The notes under the pieces: generated by a model | Told to the model about the DNA's origin: nothing | Seen by the model: only the letters and a program-made list of their open reading frames with translations | Databases searched by the model: none | In this document: in pieces, positions 15,296 to 23,991 of the stretch | Layout: each line of letters opens with the position of its first letter | Numbering within the stretch: the stretch's first letter is position 1 | From: Candidatus Gastranaerophilales bacterium | GTDB lineage: Bacteria; Cyanobacteriota; Vampirovibrionia; Gastranaerophilales; Gastranaerophilaceae | Length of the DNA: 35,606 nucleotides | Direction: 5' to 3' | Assembly (NCBI GenBank): GCA_944322935.1 | Contig: CALUQO010000028.1 | Coordinates: 1-35,606 of the forward strand | Position numbers and translations under genes: made by a program

Positions 15296-16552
15296 TTATC
15301 TTGATAACAGACATTCCAAAGCGTTAACAAGCGCAGGATCCCATTTGCTTTCGGATTCTTCTTTAATAATTCTTAAAGCTTCTTCTTCGCTCATAGCACT
15401 TCTGTACGGCCGTTCTTCTCTCAATGCACAGTATGCATCCGCCAGTGCAATGATTCTGGAACCCAGAGGAATACTGTATCCGCTCAAGCCCTCAGGCTCG
15501 CCTCTGCCATCCCAGCGTTCTTTGTGATAATGGATATAAGGAATAACTTCAGATAAGAAGTTAATACTCATAAGCAGGCTGACACCGACATTGGGATGAT
15601 TTTGCAAAGCAGCCCAATCTTCTTTTGAAAGCTTGCCTTTTTTATTAAACAGTTCCTCAGGCAGAGTTATTTTTCCGATGTTCTGCAGAAGTCCGGCATA
15701 ATAAATCAAATCTTTAGTTTTTTCATTTAAACCAAGATATTCGCAAATCATTTTTGCCATGTCCGCAACATTTTGTGAATGATTATTGTGATATTCACTC
15801 TTTGCATCCACGGCTTTGGCAAGCATTTCCACAAAATTTTGCTGCTCGGCTCCCAAATCGCCTATCACCGCAGTTAATTCCGCACGATAATGCTGAAGCT
15901 CCGAACTTGTTGCACCCAAATCCTCTAACGCTTTAGAAGTTTCATCAGTAAGCTTTTGTAAAATCATGGATATTGCAAAAAGCCTTGATGTCACTTTTAT
16001 AAGCTTTATAAATTCATCGGATATTTGCCTGCCGTCTTGCGGCAACAACATAATCATGCCGGTATTTTCCGAACCGTAATGCATGGAAACATGCAAAAGA
16101 TTAGGATTTTCACAATCTATAACTTCATCGGGGTTAATTGAAGACCCTACAAGCACTATACCGCTTGAATCATGTTCCATGCCCGTGGCATATTCATCCG
16201 CCAAAAAGATGTGGCACTCTTTTGCGTCAACCATTTGCACAATTGTTTTGGCGATTGAGTTATAGATTACATAGTCTTCTTTGTTAGTAAAACCGAGTAC
16301 GCTAAGAGTATTATTTATAGAATAAATAGAAATTAATTCTTTTAATTGCTTCCGTAAACTCTCAGCTTTGTCCTTAGAATCGTGTTGTTTAATTTTTTGA
16401 GCAAGTTCTTCGGATATCAAATGTTCTGTTAAAAAATCACCCAAATTAAGTGCAAAAATTTCCTCAAGAGGATCATCACTCAATAGCTCTGCACTTCTTG
16501 AAAAGACCGATACTCCGTTTTCTTCTTGTTTGTTAAAGTTTTCTTTTGTCAT
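15296..16552 (-). CDS. GAF-like / degenerate HD-GYP domain protein
   Basis: A 418-residue cytoplasmic protein. Residues ~65-200 look like a GAF sensor, ~205-240 like a coiled coil, and ~240-415 like an HD-GYP domain. HD-GYP enzymes cleave cyclic-di-GMP, but the metal ligands are partly lost: the HD pair is Gln290-Asn291 (AGLLQNIGKI), the HHE motif reads HKE (343-345) and GYP reads GEP (351-353). Retained are HSQNVADMAK and NHPNVG. It is probably a non-catalytic c-di-GMP sensor or signalling adaptor, possibly linked to motility given the flagellar genes nearby. AGGA precedes the ATG by seven bases; TTGCAT-17-TATACG is a possible promoter. Confidence 0.85.
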   Translation of the reverse strand: MTKENFNKQEENGVSVFSRSAELLSDDPLEEIFALNLGDFLTEHLISEELAQKIKQHDSKDKAESLRKQLKELISIYSINNTLSVLGFTNKEDYVIYNSIAKTIVQMVDAKECHIFLADEYATGMEHDSSGIVLVGSSINPDEVIDCENPNLLHVSMHYGSENTGMIMLLPQDGRQISDEFIKLIKVTSRLFAISMILQKLTDETSKALEDLGATSSELQHYRAELTAVIGDLGAEQQNFVEMLAKAVDAKSEYHNNHSQNVADMAKMICEYLGLNEKTKDLIYYAGLLQNIGKITLPEELFNKKGKLSKEDWAALQNHPNVGVSLLMSINFLSEVIPYIHYHKERWDGRGEPEGLSGYSIPLGSRIIALADAYCALREERPYRSAMSEEEALRIIKEESESKWDPALVNALECLLSR

Positions 16553-16672
16553 GGCTGTATCCTATTAACTTCCGTATAATTATTATCGGCATGTTATGCA
16601 AAAAACTTTATAGTAAAACGCAAAAATTTATACTTTTGTTTAAAAAACTTAATACTTTTATAATCAATGATT

Positions 16673-17755
16673 CTATAAAACGGTTTTATCCATATCAGAA
16701 GTATTTTGTTTTTGCTGCTCCGGCTGATTTCCGTTGCGATATCCGATACCCGCGCGGTAGGCTGATACGGAATAGAGCATCGGCAATACAGGCCCTATCC
16801 ATTTTAAGCCCGATACAAAACCGACAGAAGCGACATCATCCAAGTGCAAACTAACATCCAAGGCTTCGGGGTGGCGTTCGGAATTCAAATTTTTAACCAT
16901 TTCTTTCAAGGTTTTATGTTCATGCTTTTTGTTTTTATCAAACAACGGATTAATATAATTTTTACCGATAAAGTTTGCTATGGCATTGCCTGCAACAAGT
17001 CCTACCCCCAAAACCCCCGTTAACATTGCAGCAAACCTTGCGGTTTTTGATTTTACGTTAAAAGCGTTCATTGCCAAAGCCCCGAGTCCAGCCCCGACAT
17101 TACAAAGCGCAATGTTGTTTAAATACTGATATGTTCCCTCTTTTACTTTATCGGGAAATTGCTTTTTCCAATCGTCTTTAACAAGCTTATCCCCGACAAC
17201 ACCGCCGGCTATTCCGCCGAGAACAGGTATTAGCCCAAGCCATGACAATTTTAAAAGATCAGCAAACGGAGCTTCGCTTTCAGCATCGGGAATGACTTTT
17301 GAAATTAATTTTTCGTCTTTAAATTTGTCTTTAAATTCCTTCATAAGTTCTTTTACTTCGCTAAATTTAAGAACCCTGTCATTATCAACTTTTTCAACAA
17401 GCTGCTTGGCCTTTTTACTCAACGGTTTTGTAAGAACCTGTGCAATGCCGTCTTTGTCTTTTTCAGGCAGTTCTATTATGCCTTCAAAAATCTCTTTTCC
17501 CTTTATTTTTAGCCCTCTTGTTGCAAGCAATGCCGATACAACGGTAAAACCGAGAACAGATGCGTTTTTAACCGCACGTTTTTTGCGCTGTTCAGGCTGA
17601 GTGCGCATTGTATCATATATGCCGTAACCGGCAGCCGTTCCCGTTAAAACAGCAGGCATAACATTATAAAGTTTTTCCACAAGTGCGGGCTGGTCAAGAT
17701 ATTTTCCGAAAACTCCGGCATTGGCCGTTATCTTTGAAACCGGTAATATAGGCAT
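16673..17755 (-). CDS. Gly-rich multi-pass membrane protein of unknown function
   Basis: A 360-residue protein I do not recognise as a characterised family. It has several hydrophobic, Gly/Ala-rich stretches (VMPAVLTGTAAGYGIYD, ASVLGFTVVSALLATRGL, SWLGLIPVLGGIAGGVVGDKL, MLTGVLGVGLVAGNAIANF) of the glycine-zipper kind, separated by Lys/Glu-rich loops, and a polar Gln-rich tail. Such proteins appear to be lineage-specific in gut Melainabacteria. I chose the second ATG (17755): AAAGG lies nine bases upstream of it but touches the first ATG (17764). A 12-bp perfect inverted repeat lies in its 5' region. Confidence 0.7.
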   Translation of the reverse strand: MPILPVSKITANAGVFGKYLDQPALVEKLYNVMPAVLTGTAAGYGIYDTMRTQPEQRKKRAVKNASVLGFTVVSALLATRGLKIKGKEIFEGIIELPEKDKDGIAQVLTKPLSKKAKQLVEKVDNDRVLKFSEVKELMKEFKDKFKDEKLISKVIPDAESEAPFADLLKLSWLGLIPVLGGIAGGVVGDKLVKDDWKKQFPDKVKEGTYQYLNNIALCNVGAGLGALAMNAFNVKSKTARFAAMLTGVLGVGLVAGNAIANFIGKNYINPLFDKNKKHEHKTLKEMVKNLNSERHPEALDVSLHLDDVASVGFVSGLKWIGPVLPMLYSVSAYRAGIGYRNGNQPEQQKQNTSDMDKTVL

Positions 17756-17785
17756 CTTACACATCCTTTAGTTAACAATAAAACA

Positions 17786-17814
17786 TACATGCAAATGCAA
17801 ACCATTTGCATGTA
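17786..17814. promoter_or_regulatory. Perfect 12-bp inverted repeat upstream of the membrane protein
   Basis: TACATGCAAATG and CATTTGCATGTA are separated by only five bases, between a TATAAT (17833-17838, minus strand) and the ribosome-binding site at 17765-17769. It could be an operator just downstream of the promoter or a leader hairpin affecting translation. Confidence 0.65.
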
Positions 17815-17929
17815 CATTAAAACACTTTAAAAATTATAATCAATAGGCAAAAGTATAATTAAAAAAAATAAATACACGCACAAATTCCGCTGTTATGTCC
17901 CCAAAAAACGCAATTGATGAGTAGGGAAC

Positions 17930-18320
17930 GTCGGTTGGGCATACCTGCCCAACGAGATATCTTGTCAAAACGACAATAAACGAGCTGTCATCCTGAGGAG
18001 CGAAGCGAGCTCAGGATCTTACCAATAATGTAAGACAACGAAGAACGTTGTTCAGATTCTGAACACAAACGATTGAAGTGTGCTTTAAAAACCTGATGCT
18101 TCAGAATGACAGCGGGATTTTTGACTGCAGCAGAATGTGGGTGTGAAAGGAATCAACCCTCACCCGCATGCGTAACTCACTGACGTTCGTACGCCTGCTG
18201 CCATCTCCCATCGGAGAGGGGGTATCTTTAGCGCGCAGAGCAGACTTTAGTCTGCCGTTGCGCAAGGGGCGTGAGGTGCGCAGCGTCAGGTGCGGAGGAA
18301 TGTAAAATATTAAGTCCATA
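17930..18320. repeat. Mosaic of interspersed palindromic repeats
   Basis: This 708-bp gap (17765-18472) holds no credible gene. In order: GTTGGGCA/TGCCCAAC hairpin; an outer inverted repeat CTGTCATCCTGA (17985-17996) / TCAGAATGACAG (18101-18112) that encloses CCTGAG/CTCAGG, CAACG/CGTTG and TTCAGA/TCTGAA hairpins; then a GC-richer block with TCTCCCATCGGAGAGG and a CAGAC/GTCTG hairpin. The TCATCCTGAGG...GCGAAGCG type of element is a well-known dispersed intergenic repeat in many bacteria. The open frame across it on the minus strand (18101-18319) is a by-product. Confidence 0.8.
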
Positions 18321-18440
18321 TTTTAAACATCTAAAATTATCATGGTCAGTTGTGCCAAATTCCGAAAAGGAAATTAAAAAAAATTTTTGCGTAATTATTC
18401 AATTAACATGTCAGTACAATTAAAAAAAACGATGGTTTAG

Positions 18441-18473
18441 CCTTTGTTTATCCCTTGTTTATCCCTTGTTTAT
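18441..18473. repeat. Three 11-bp tandem repeats
   Basis: CCTTTGTTTAT, CCCTTGTTTAT and CCCTTGTTTAT lie head to tail and reach the stop codon of the glycosyltransferase gene. Slippage could change the copy number but would not change the protein. Confidence 0.85.
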
Positions 18474-20083
18474 CATTTTTGCCCCTGACTCAACAATATT
18501 TCCTTTAATTTCATTCTTATATTGTGTCTTAAAGTTTTAACAGGAATATATTTAGTCAAAATTTCAGCAACACGGCTTTTTTTACACATATCAGACACAT
18601 ACTTTTCATCAGAAAAGACTATAGGCCTGTACCCGCAGGAGAGCAAATCCCCCATTGCTTTGTTCATTAACGAAAGGTTGTCACTGTTCATAGAAACAGC
18701 AGCACTGTTTGTACCGAGTTTTACGGCATACTTGTTTAAAGAGCCCCATAACTCCATATTTTTCAATGGATGAGGAGCAACATAAGTAGGAATTCCATAT
18801 CCCATTTTTAATTTAGCAGACAGACACATATCCTCTGCAACATATTTATAGGCCTGAAATTTCTCGGTATCTTCAAACATATATTCAAGCCACTCCTTTT
18901 TTACAAACCAGCAATGTCCGACAAAATCCACCCTCATAGCCTTCTTATTAGGTGCACTCCAGCCTATTCTTATATAATTTTTGAAAGGATAATCACTCGG
19001 CTGCTTCATCAAAATTCCTATAGTGCCGTAAACTCCCTCGTGCTGCTGCATATTGTAATGACAATTTTCAAGCCAGCATGCGCCGGGGATTGTGTCATCA
19101 TCAAAGATACAAACGTATTTTGAGTTTGATTTTCTTGCAAAATCAAATCTGCCCCACACACCAGCATTAGTTTTTACTGTTTTTACACGGTCAAATTGTC
19201 TGTAAAGTTCATCAGGAATAACAGCAGGTTCTGCGGATTCCGGAACATCTTGAAACAAAATAATCTCAGCCGGTTTAAGCGTCTGGTTATTAATCGCTTC
19301 CAGCTGCAAAGCCAAATTTTCGGGCCTTTTGTAAAGAGTCAGAACAACACTCACATCAAAATCCGTTGTGTTTGGATTTTGCATTACACAGTTTCTTCCG
19401 GCATATTTATTATCAGGATTTTCATAAGGTCTTGTTTGTTTTTTGTGTATATATCTGTCAAGAGAAGACCCGAAATCTATATAACAGTTGTCGGGATTGT
19501 TTTTGTACAATTCATAAATTATAGGCTCGGACATAGGGCCGGCACAAACAACATACAACAAATTATTTTTATGTCCAAAATCTTTTTTTATTTGCTCTAT
19601 AAGTGTTGAAGCGTCACGTTTCCAGAATTCAAAACAATCATCCGACACGCTGTAATACTTTAACACATTCAGATTCGCAATTTGTGAATCTTTTCCTCTG
19701 AAATTTCCGATTACAACGGCATCTCTTTTTAACTTTTCAAATTTTTCTATAAAAACAGTGTAATTTTTATTAACAAAAATGTTTGCAAAAGTTCTGTTTT
19801 TACTTTTTATTCTGGTGCTGTACCAGTAATATGCGCTTCTGTCACAACAGGGACAGGAGATTCCGTATATAAAATTTTCATCTTCAACATTCAGCGTATT
19901 TAAAAGTGCACTGCCAAGCTCAGATACAAAATCCGGCGACACCCAGCCCTCCTGAGCTTTTACGCTTCGTCCTGTCATAACGGCTCTTTCTCCGTCGCCG
20001 TACCTTAGCAGCGCAAAATTTTCATTATTCTCTATTTTTTCCCATACCCGAAAAAATTCATCGTCAAGATAAATATTAGACAT
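18473..20083 (-). CDS. Two-domain glycosyltransferase: GT-D fold fused to GT2
   Basis: A 536-residue cytoplasmic enzyme. Residues ~1-225 match the GT-D fold family (formerly DUF1792): FALLRYGDGE with its metal-binding Asp-x-Glu, and CYIDFGSSLD near the end. Residues ~235-470 are a family-2 GT-A transferase: SVVLTLYKRPENL, the metal-binding FDDDTIPG, and a later AEDMCLS acidic motif. GT-D enzymes are known from O-glycosylation of serine-rich adhesins in streptococci. The fusion would add two sugars in sequence to a protein or glycan. No transporter or glycan cluster surrounds it. It is divergent from the XRE regulator gene. Confidence 0.88.
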   Translation of the reverse strand: MSNIYLDDEFFRVWEKIENNENFALLRYGDGERAVMTGRSVKAQEGWVSPDFVSELGSALLNTLNVEDENFIYGISCPCCDRSAYYWYSTRIKSKNRTFANIFVNKNYTVFIEKFEKLKRDAVVIGNFRGKDSQIANLNVLKYYSVSDDCFEFWKRDASTLIEQIKKDFGHKNNLLYVVCAGPMSEPIIYELYKNNPDNCYIDFGSSLDRYIHKKQTRPYENPDNKYAGRNCVMQNPNTTDFDVSVVLTLYKRPENLALQLEAINNQTLKPAEIILFQDVPESAEPAVIPDELYRQFDRVKTVKTNAGVWGRFDFARKSNSKYVCIFDDDTIPGACWLENCHYNMQQHEGVYGTIGILMKQPSDYPFKNYIRIGWSAPNKKAMRVDFVGHCWFVKKEWLEYMFEDTEKFQAYKYVAEDMCLSAKLKMGYGIPTYVAPHPLKNMELWGSLNKYAVKLGTNSAAVSMNSDNLSLMNKAMGDLLSCGYRPIVFSDEKYVSDMCKKSRVAEILTKYIPVKTLRHNIRMKLKEILLSQGQK

Positions 20084-20110
20084 AAAAAACTCACACTCTT
20101 TTTATATAAT

Positions 20111-20148
20111 TTCATGTATTTAAACATGGAAAATTGGAAGTGTCAATT
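20111..20148. promoter_or_regulatory. Candidate operators between the glycosyltransferase and XRE genes
   Basis: Two imperfect dyads lie in the 102-bp divergent region: TTCATGT/ACATGGAA (20111-20132) and AATTG/CAATT (20132-20148). Xre-type regulators usually bind such short dyads in front of their own gene and the neighbour. Position is the main support. Confidence 0.4.
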
Positions 20149-20185
20149 CGTGTAATGTTGTGCTATTTTCAACAAAACTAAATAT

Positions 20186-20506
20186 ATGAATGATATTAAA
20201 AAGCTTTTCGGAAAAAGATTAAAAACCCTAAGAGAAGGAAAACGGCTCACTCAAGAAAAATTTGCTGAAAAAATAGACATCAGCAGCAGAGCCCTTTCCG
20301 CGATTGAATGCGGGAAAAATTTTGTTTCCGCCGAAACTATAACAAAAATATGTCTGGCGCTGGAAGTTGCTCCCAAACAGTTATTTGACTTTGATTTTAA
20401 ATATAAATCTACTCAAGAGGCTAAAAAACATTTAATTGAACTAATAAACGGAAACGAAGAACATATACTAAAAATTTATGAAATTGTTGAAGCATATTTG
20501 AAATAA
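20186..20506 (+). CDS. XRE-family transcriptional regulator
   Basis: A 106-residue protein with one helix-turn-helix domain at ~7-62: RLKTLREGKRLTQEKFAEK is helix 1-2, ISSRALSAIECGKNFVS the recognition helix region, and TITKICLALEVAPKQLFDF closes the domain. The rest is a short helical tail (LIELINGNEEHILKIYEIVEAYL), probably for dimerisation. It is divergently transcribed from the GT-D/GT2 glycosyltransferase, which it may control together with itself. No toxin partner or phage gene is next to it. Confidence 0.88.
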   Translation: MNDIKKLFGKRLKTLREGKRLTQEKFAEKIDISSRALSAIECGKNFVSAETITKICLALEVAPKQLFDFDFKYKSTQEAKKHLIELINGNEEHILKIYEIVEAYLK

Positions 20507-20633
20507 TTTTGTATTGATATGCTGGTAGCATTTATTATGCCAATGAGCCGCAGCGCTTTGAAGCAGGAAATTAACCGACATAAAAGCATCCTCAAATATC
20601 AATAATTTTTATACAAAAAATACAAAACAAGTA

Positions 20634-20661
20634 TTGTTATTTTCAAAATTTTGTGTATAAT
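20634..20661 (+). promoter_or_regulatory. Distal promoter of the SNF2 helicase gene
   Basis: TTGTTA (20634-20639), 16-bp spacer, TATAAT (20656-20661). It would give a leader of about 125 nt that starts with an AGCAGCA...TTGCTGCT stem-loop. The 286-bp gap 20507-20792 otherwise holds no gene. Confidence 0.6.
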
Positions 20662-20755
20662 TTTAGTAGCAGCATATAAAAGGTTTTTTGCTGCTGTTGT
20701 TTATTTGAGCAAAAGAGTGGTTGGCTGATTTGTTAGTCAAAAGTTTTTCTTTTGT

Positions 20756-20784
20756 TTGAACAATTTTTTGTTTACTTATATATA
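20756..20784 (+). promoter_or_regulatory. Proximal promoter of the SNF2 helicase gene, predicted leaderless
   Basis: TTGAAC (20756-20761), 17-bp spacer, TATATA (20779-20784), then eight bases to the ATG at 20793. No ribosome-binding site is visible before the ATG, which fits a leaderless message from this promoter. Confidence 0.5.
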
Positions 20785-20792
20785 TAAAATCA

Positions 20793-23700
20793 ATGAGCGT
20801 TTGCAAATTCAATTACAAATACATCAAAGATAAAGCTACCCCGGGAAGTTGGAGAAGGGGCTATGAAGGTTTTCAAAAAGACATAGTCCTGTCTTATGAT
20901 GCAAAAATTGCCGGTGTTGACGCTGTTGTCAAAGGCAACTTTAAAGATGCTTACGAAACCAGTCTTACCTTTACTAAAAACGGAGTTAAAGCCGATTGCA
21001 GCTGCCCGTTAAAGGAAGAATGGTGCAAACACGCAATTGCAGTCGGCTTAAAAGTCATTGAGGATAAAGTTTACGACGAGTATCTTGAACGTGTGCATAA
21101 AATTAAACCGGAATACCCCGATGAAGATGTGCCGCCGGTTGAACACCCGACAGGAAGATATGTTTTCCATTTCAACCCTAAAAGAAGACAAAATTTCTTC
21201 TCCATACTCGTAATGGACCGAGAAACCGGTAAGGTTATCAGGGATCTGGAAGCAATTTTAAGAGCAATTATCGAGCTGCAAAGAACGGATAGCTCATTTA
21301 TCTTAAATGATGAAGAAAAAGTTGATATTGCTATATTTCAGCTTCTTTTACAGCGCTCGCGCCTTGATAAAAAAGCAGGCTGGTACGATGTACCCATTAA
21401 CAAATTTGACGGATTTTTCCAGCTGCTTTCTCAGGCAGAAGAAGTTATTGACGGAAAAACCAAAGAGCGATTAAGATTTGACGATCAAGAATGGGAATTG
21501 GCTCTTTCCGTTAATTTTTCCATGGTCGGCAACGTATTGCTTTCTCTATCTTGGGAACGGCCTGACGGAAGCGACTCTTATCCGTTTGAAGAAATCAGAT
21601 ATTTTTCACGCCAGCTAAAATGGGGCAGATACAAAAACGTTATTTTCCCCACAACAACACCGGTATCAGCTCTGCCGCAAAGCTTGATTAAAGCAAGCTT
21701 TACGGATGTAAAAGACGCAGACGGTGCTAAATTCCTTTACGAAGAACTCCCTAAACTTCAAAAGGTTATGAAGGTAACCGTGTCGGAAACTATCGAAAAA
21801 TTAGTGCTCGAGCAAAAACCTCCGATAAATGTTGTGACACTGGGTCTTGATTATGACGGTTCACTAAAAGCAGAGCTGGAGTTTGAGTACGACGGTACAC
21901 GTGTTCCTTATTCAAAACATACGGAAAAAACTCCGTATGTAACCATTAAAAAGCCTAAAGAAGATTTATTGTACTGGGTAAAACGCAACCCGCAGCACGA
22001 AGAAGCAGCCTACAATATGCTTCTGGCCTGTAAATTTGCCCCGATGCAGACAAATAACCTTGCACTGGAAAAAGAAAACGCCATTGATTTTTACAACTAT
22101 TACATCCAGCAGGCAGGCGACGGCTGGAAGTTTGAAGAAAAAGACGATATGTCCTTCTTTAAACTGACAAAAGATCCGTTTGAACTTTGTGCGGATATTG
22201 ATTTTGCAATTGATTCCACCGACAGCTTTGAACTCGAATTATACGGACGTGTGGGCGAAGAAATTATCCCGTTTGATGATGTCTACGCTCTTACCATCGA
22301 TAACAGCAAATACGTAAGAATCAGAAATCTCGGCTTTGCTGAAGTTCCGACAATGGATATTTATTCATTAATGAGAGCTTTCAACACGTTTGATGTTTAT
22401 AAAAACGACGACAACAAATATATTGTAAAAACTTACCGTGCCGGCTTAATTTCCGAAATGGAAAACCTCGGGGTTAAGCTTAAAATGAGCAGAAGGTTTA
22501 ACAAGTTCTGGAAACAGATTTCCACCTTCTCCACAATGGATGTTCCGAGCCTTCCTAAAGGTATTAAGGCGGAATTTCGTGAATACCAGACAAGAGGTTT
22601 CGGCTGGTTGTGGTTCTTGTATCAATACGGTTTAAACGGTATTCTTGCCGATGATATGGGTCTTGGTAAAACCCTGCAGGCATTAGCGCTTTTGCAAAAA
22701 GCAAAAGAAAAGAACAAGAAAGCGCCTAACCTTGTTATATGCCCGACGTCTGTTGTATTCAACTGGGAAAACGAAATAGAAAAATTCGCTCCGGGGCTGA
22801 CCTGTTTAAAACTCAGCGGAACTGAGAGAAGCGATTTCTTTAAAGACATTCCGAAATATGACGTTGTAATAACAAGTTATGCTTTGATTAGGCGCGATAT
22901 TGCAAAGCTTAAAAAATACGAATTCAGATATGTTATTCTTGATGAATCACAGAATATTAAAAATGCTGAATCAATGACAGCCCAAAGCGTTAAACAGCTT
23001 AATTGCAAGCATAAACTGGCATTATCAGGTACTCCGATAGAAAACAGGCTCGAAGAATTATGGTCTATTTTTGACTTTCTGATGCCGGGCTTTTTGTTTG
23101 ACAAGAGCGAATTTAACTACCGCTATGTCACACCGATTATGGAACGTGAAGACAAAACCGTTGAAAAACGTTTAAAATCACAGATTTATCCGTTTATACT
23201 GCGTCGTATGAAACGAGATGTCGCCAAAGATTTGCCCGATAAAATCGAAAACGTTGCATACTGTGAACTTACACCCGAACAAAAAGACTTTTACCTTGAA
23301 GTTATGGATTCCACAAGAGAAGAACTCTTTAAATCCATTGAAGAAAAGGGTATTGAAAAAAGCAGAATGTCTATTTTCTCTGCATTGCTGCGCTTAAGAC
23401 AAATCTGCTGCCACCCCAGACTTTATGACAAAGAAAATGTCAAAGGCATAAAACAATCGGGTAAATTTGAACAGCTTAAAGTGATGCTTGAGGAAATCAT
23501 CGCCGAAAAACACAGGGTGCTTTTGTTCAGCCAGTTTGTGGATATGCTCGATATTATTAAAGAATGGCTGACAAAAGAAGGCATTAAGCACGAATACCTT
23601 ACAGGCAGCACAAAAGACAGACAGGAAGTTGTCGAACGTTTCAATTCCGACCCGACAATACCTATTTTCTTAATCAGCTTAAAAGCCGGCGGTACAGGTT

Positions 23701-23969
23701 TGAACTTAACAGGTGCGGATTATGTAATCCACTACGACCCGTGGTGGAACCCTGCCGTTGAAGATCAGGCAACTGACAGAGCTTATCGTATCGGTCAGAC
23801 TAAAAAAGTATTTGTTTACAGAATGATTACCAAAGGTACTGTTGAAGAAAAGATTCAAAAACTTAAATCAAGAAAAAGAGATTTGGTTGACAGTGTAATT
23901 TCCGTTGACAGAAACATCGGCAAGTCACTTACTTATGAAGACTTGAAGGATATTTTCTCGCTGGATTAA
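20793..23969 (+). CDS. SWIM zinc-finger SNF2-family helicase
   Basis: A 1058-residue DNA translocase. A SWIM zinc finger is at ~69-80 (CSC...WCKH: Cys69, Cys71, Cys78, His80); a long central region resembles the bacterial SNF2-associated domain; the helicase core spans ~590-1045. Visible motifs: DDMGLGKT (I, ~620), DESQNIKN (II, ~717, DESQ in place of DEAQ/DEAH), LSGTPIENRLEELWSI (III), LISLKAGGTGLNLTGA (V) and DQATDRAYRIGQ (VI). Such Swi2/Snf2 proteins use ATP to move along double-stranded DNA and act in transcription recycling or repair; the exact role of this family in bacteria is not settled. It stands alone and converges on rlmD with 22 bp between and no clear terminator. Confidence 0.93.
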   Translation: MSVCKFNYKYIKDKATPGSWRRGYEGFQKDIVLSYDAKIAGVDAVVKGNFKDAYETSLTFTKNGVKADCSCPLKEEWCKHAIAVGLKVIEDKVYDEYLERVHKIKPEYPDEDVPPVEHPTGRYVFHFNPKRRQNFFSILVMDRETGKVIRDLEAILRAIIELQRTDSSFILNDEEKVDIAIFQLLLQRSRLDKKAGWYDVPINKFDGFFQLLSQAEEVIDGKTKERLRFDDQEWELALSVNFSMVGNVLLSLSWERPDGSDSYPFEEIRYFSRQLKWGRYKNVIFPTTTPVSALPQSLIKASFTDVKDADGAKFLYEELPKLQKVMKVTVSETIEKLVLEQKPPINVVTLGLDYDGSLKAELEFEYDGTRVPYSKHTEKTPYVTIKKPKEDLLYWVKRNPQHEEAAYNMLLACKFAPMQTNNLALEKENAIDFYNYYIQQAGDGWKFEEKDDMSFFKLTKDPFELCADIDFAIDSTDSFELELYGRVGEEIIPFDDVYALTIDNSKYVRIRNLGFAEVPTMDIYSLMRAFNTFDVYKNDDNKYIVKTYRAGLISEMENLGVKLKMSRRFNKFWKQISTFSTMDVPSLPKGIKAEFREYQTRGFGWLWFLYQYGLNGILADDMGLGKTLQALALLQKAKEKNKKAPNLVICPTSVVFNWENEIEKFAPGLTCLKLSGTERSDFFKDIPKYDVVITSYALIRRDIAKLKKYEFRYVILDESQNIKNAESMTAQSVKQLNCKHKLALSGTPIENRLEELWSIFDFLMPGFLFDKSEFNYRYVTPIMEREDKTVEKRLKSQIYPFILRRMKRDVAKDLPDKIENVAYCELTPEQKDFYLEVMDSTREELFKSIEEKGIEKSRMSIFSALLRLRQICCHPRLYDKENVKGIKQSGKFEQLKVMLEEIIAEKHRVLLFSQFVDMLDIIKEWLTKEGIKHEYLTGSTKDRQEVVERFNSDPTIPIFLISLKAGGTGLNLTGADYVIHYDPWWNPAVEDQATDRAYRIGQTKKVFVYRMITKGTVEEKIQKLKSRKRDLVDSVISVDRNIGKSLTYEDLKDIFSLD

Positions 23970-23991
23970 AGAGTTATTAAAAATTTAAAAA

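Noticed and set aside
18101-18319. Minus-strand open frame of 72 residues
   Set aside because: It covers a GC-richer dispersed intergenic repeat; the peptide is of the kind produced by such repeats, and no start signal is seen.
20186-20506. Antitoxin of a toxin-antitoxin pair
   Set aside because: The XRE protein has no small toxin gene on either side; the neighbours are a glycosyltransferase and a large helicase.
20793-23969. Defence-system helicase (DISARM- or other SNF2-linked island)
   Set aside because: The SWIM-SNF2 gene stands alone; no methyltransferase, nuclease or other defence partner is adjacent, and the neighbours are housekeeping genes.
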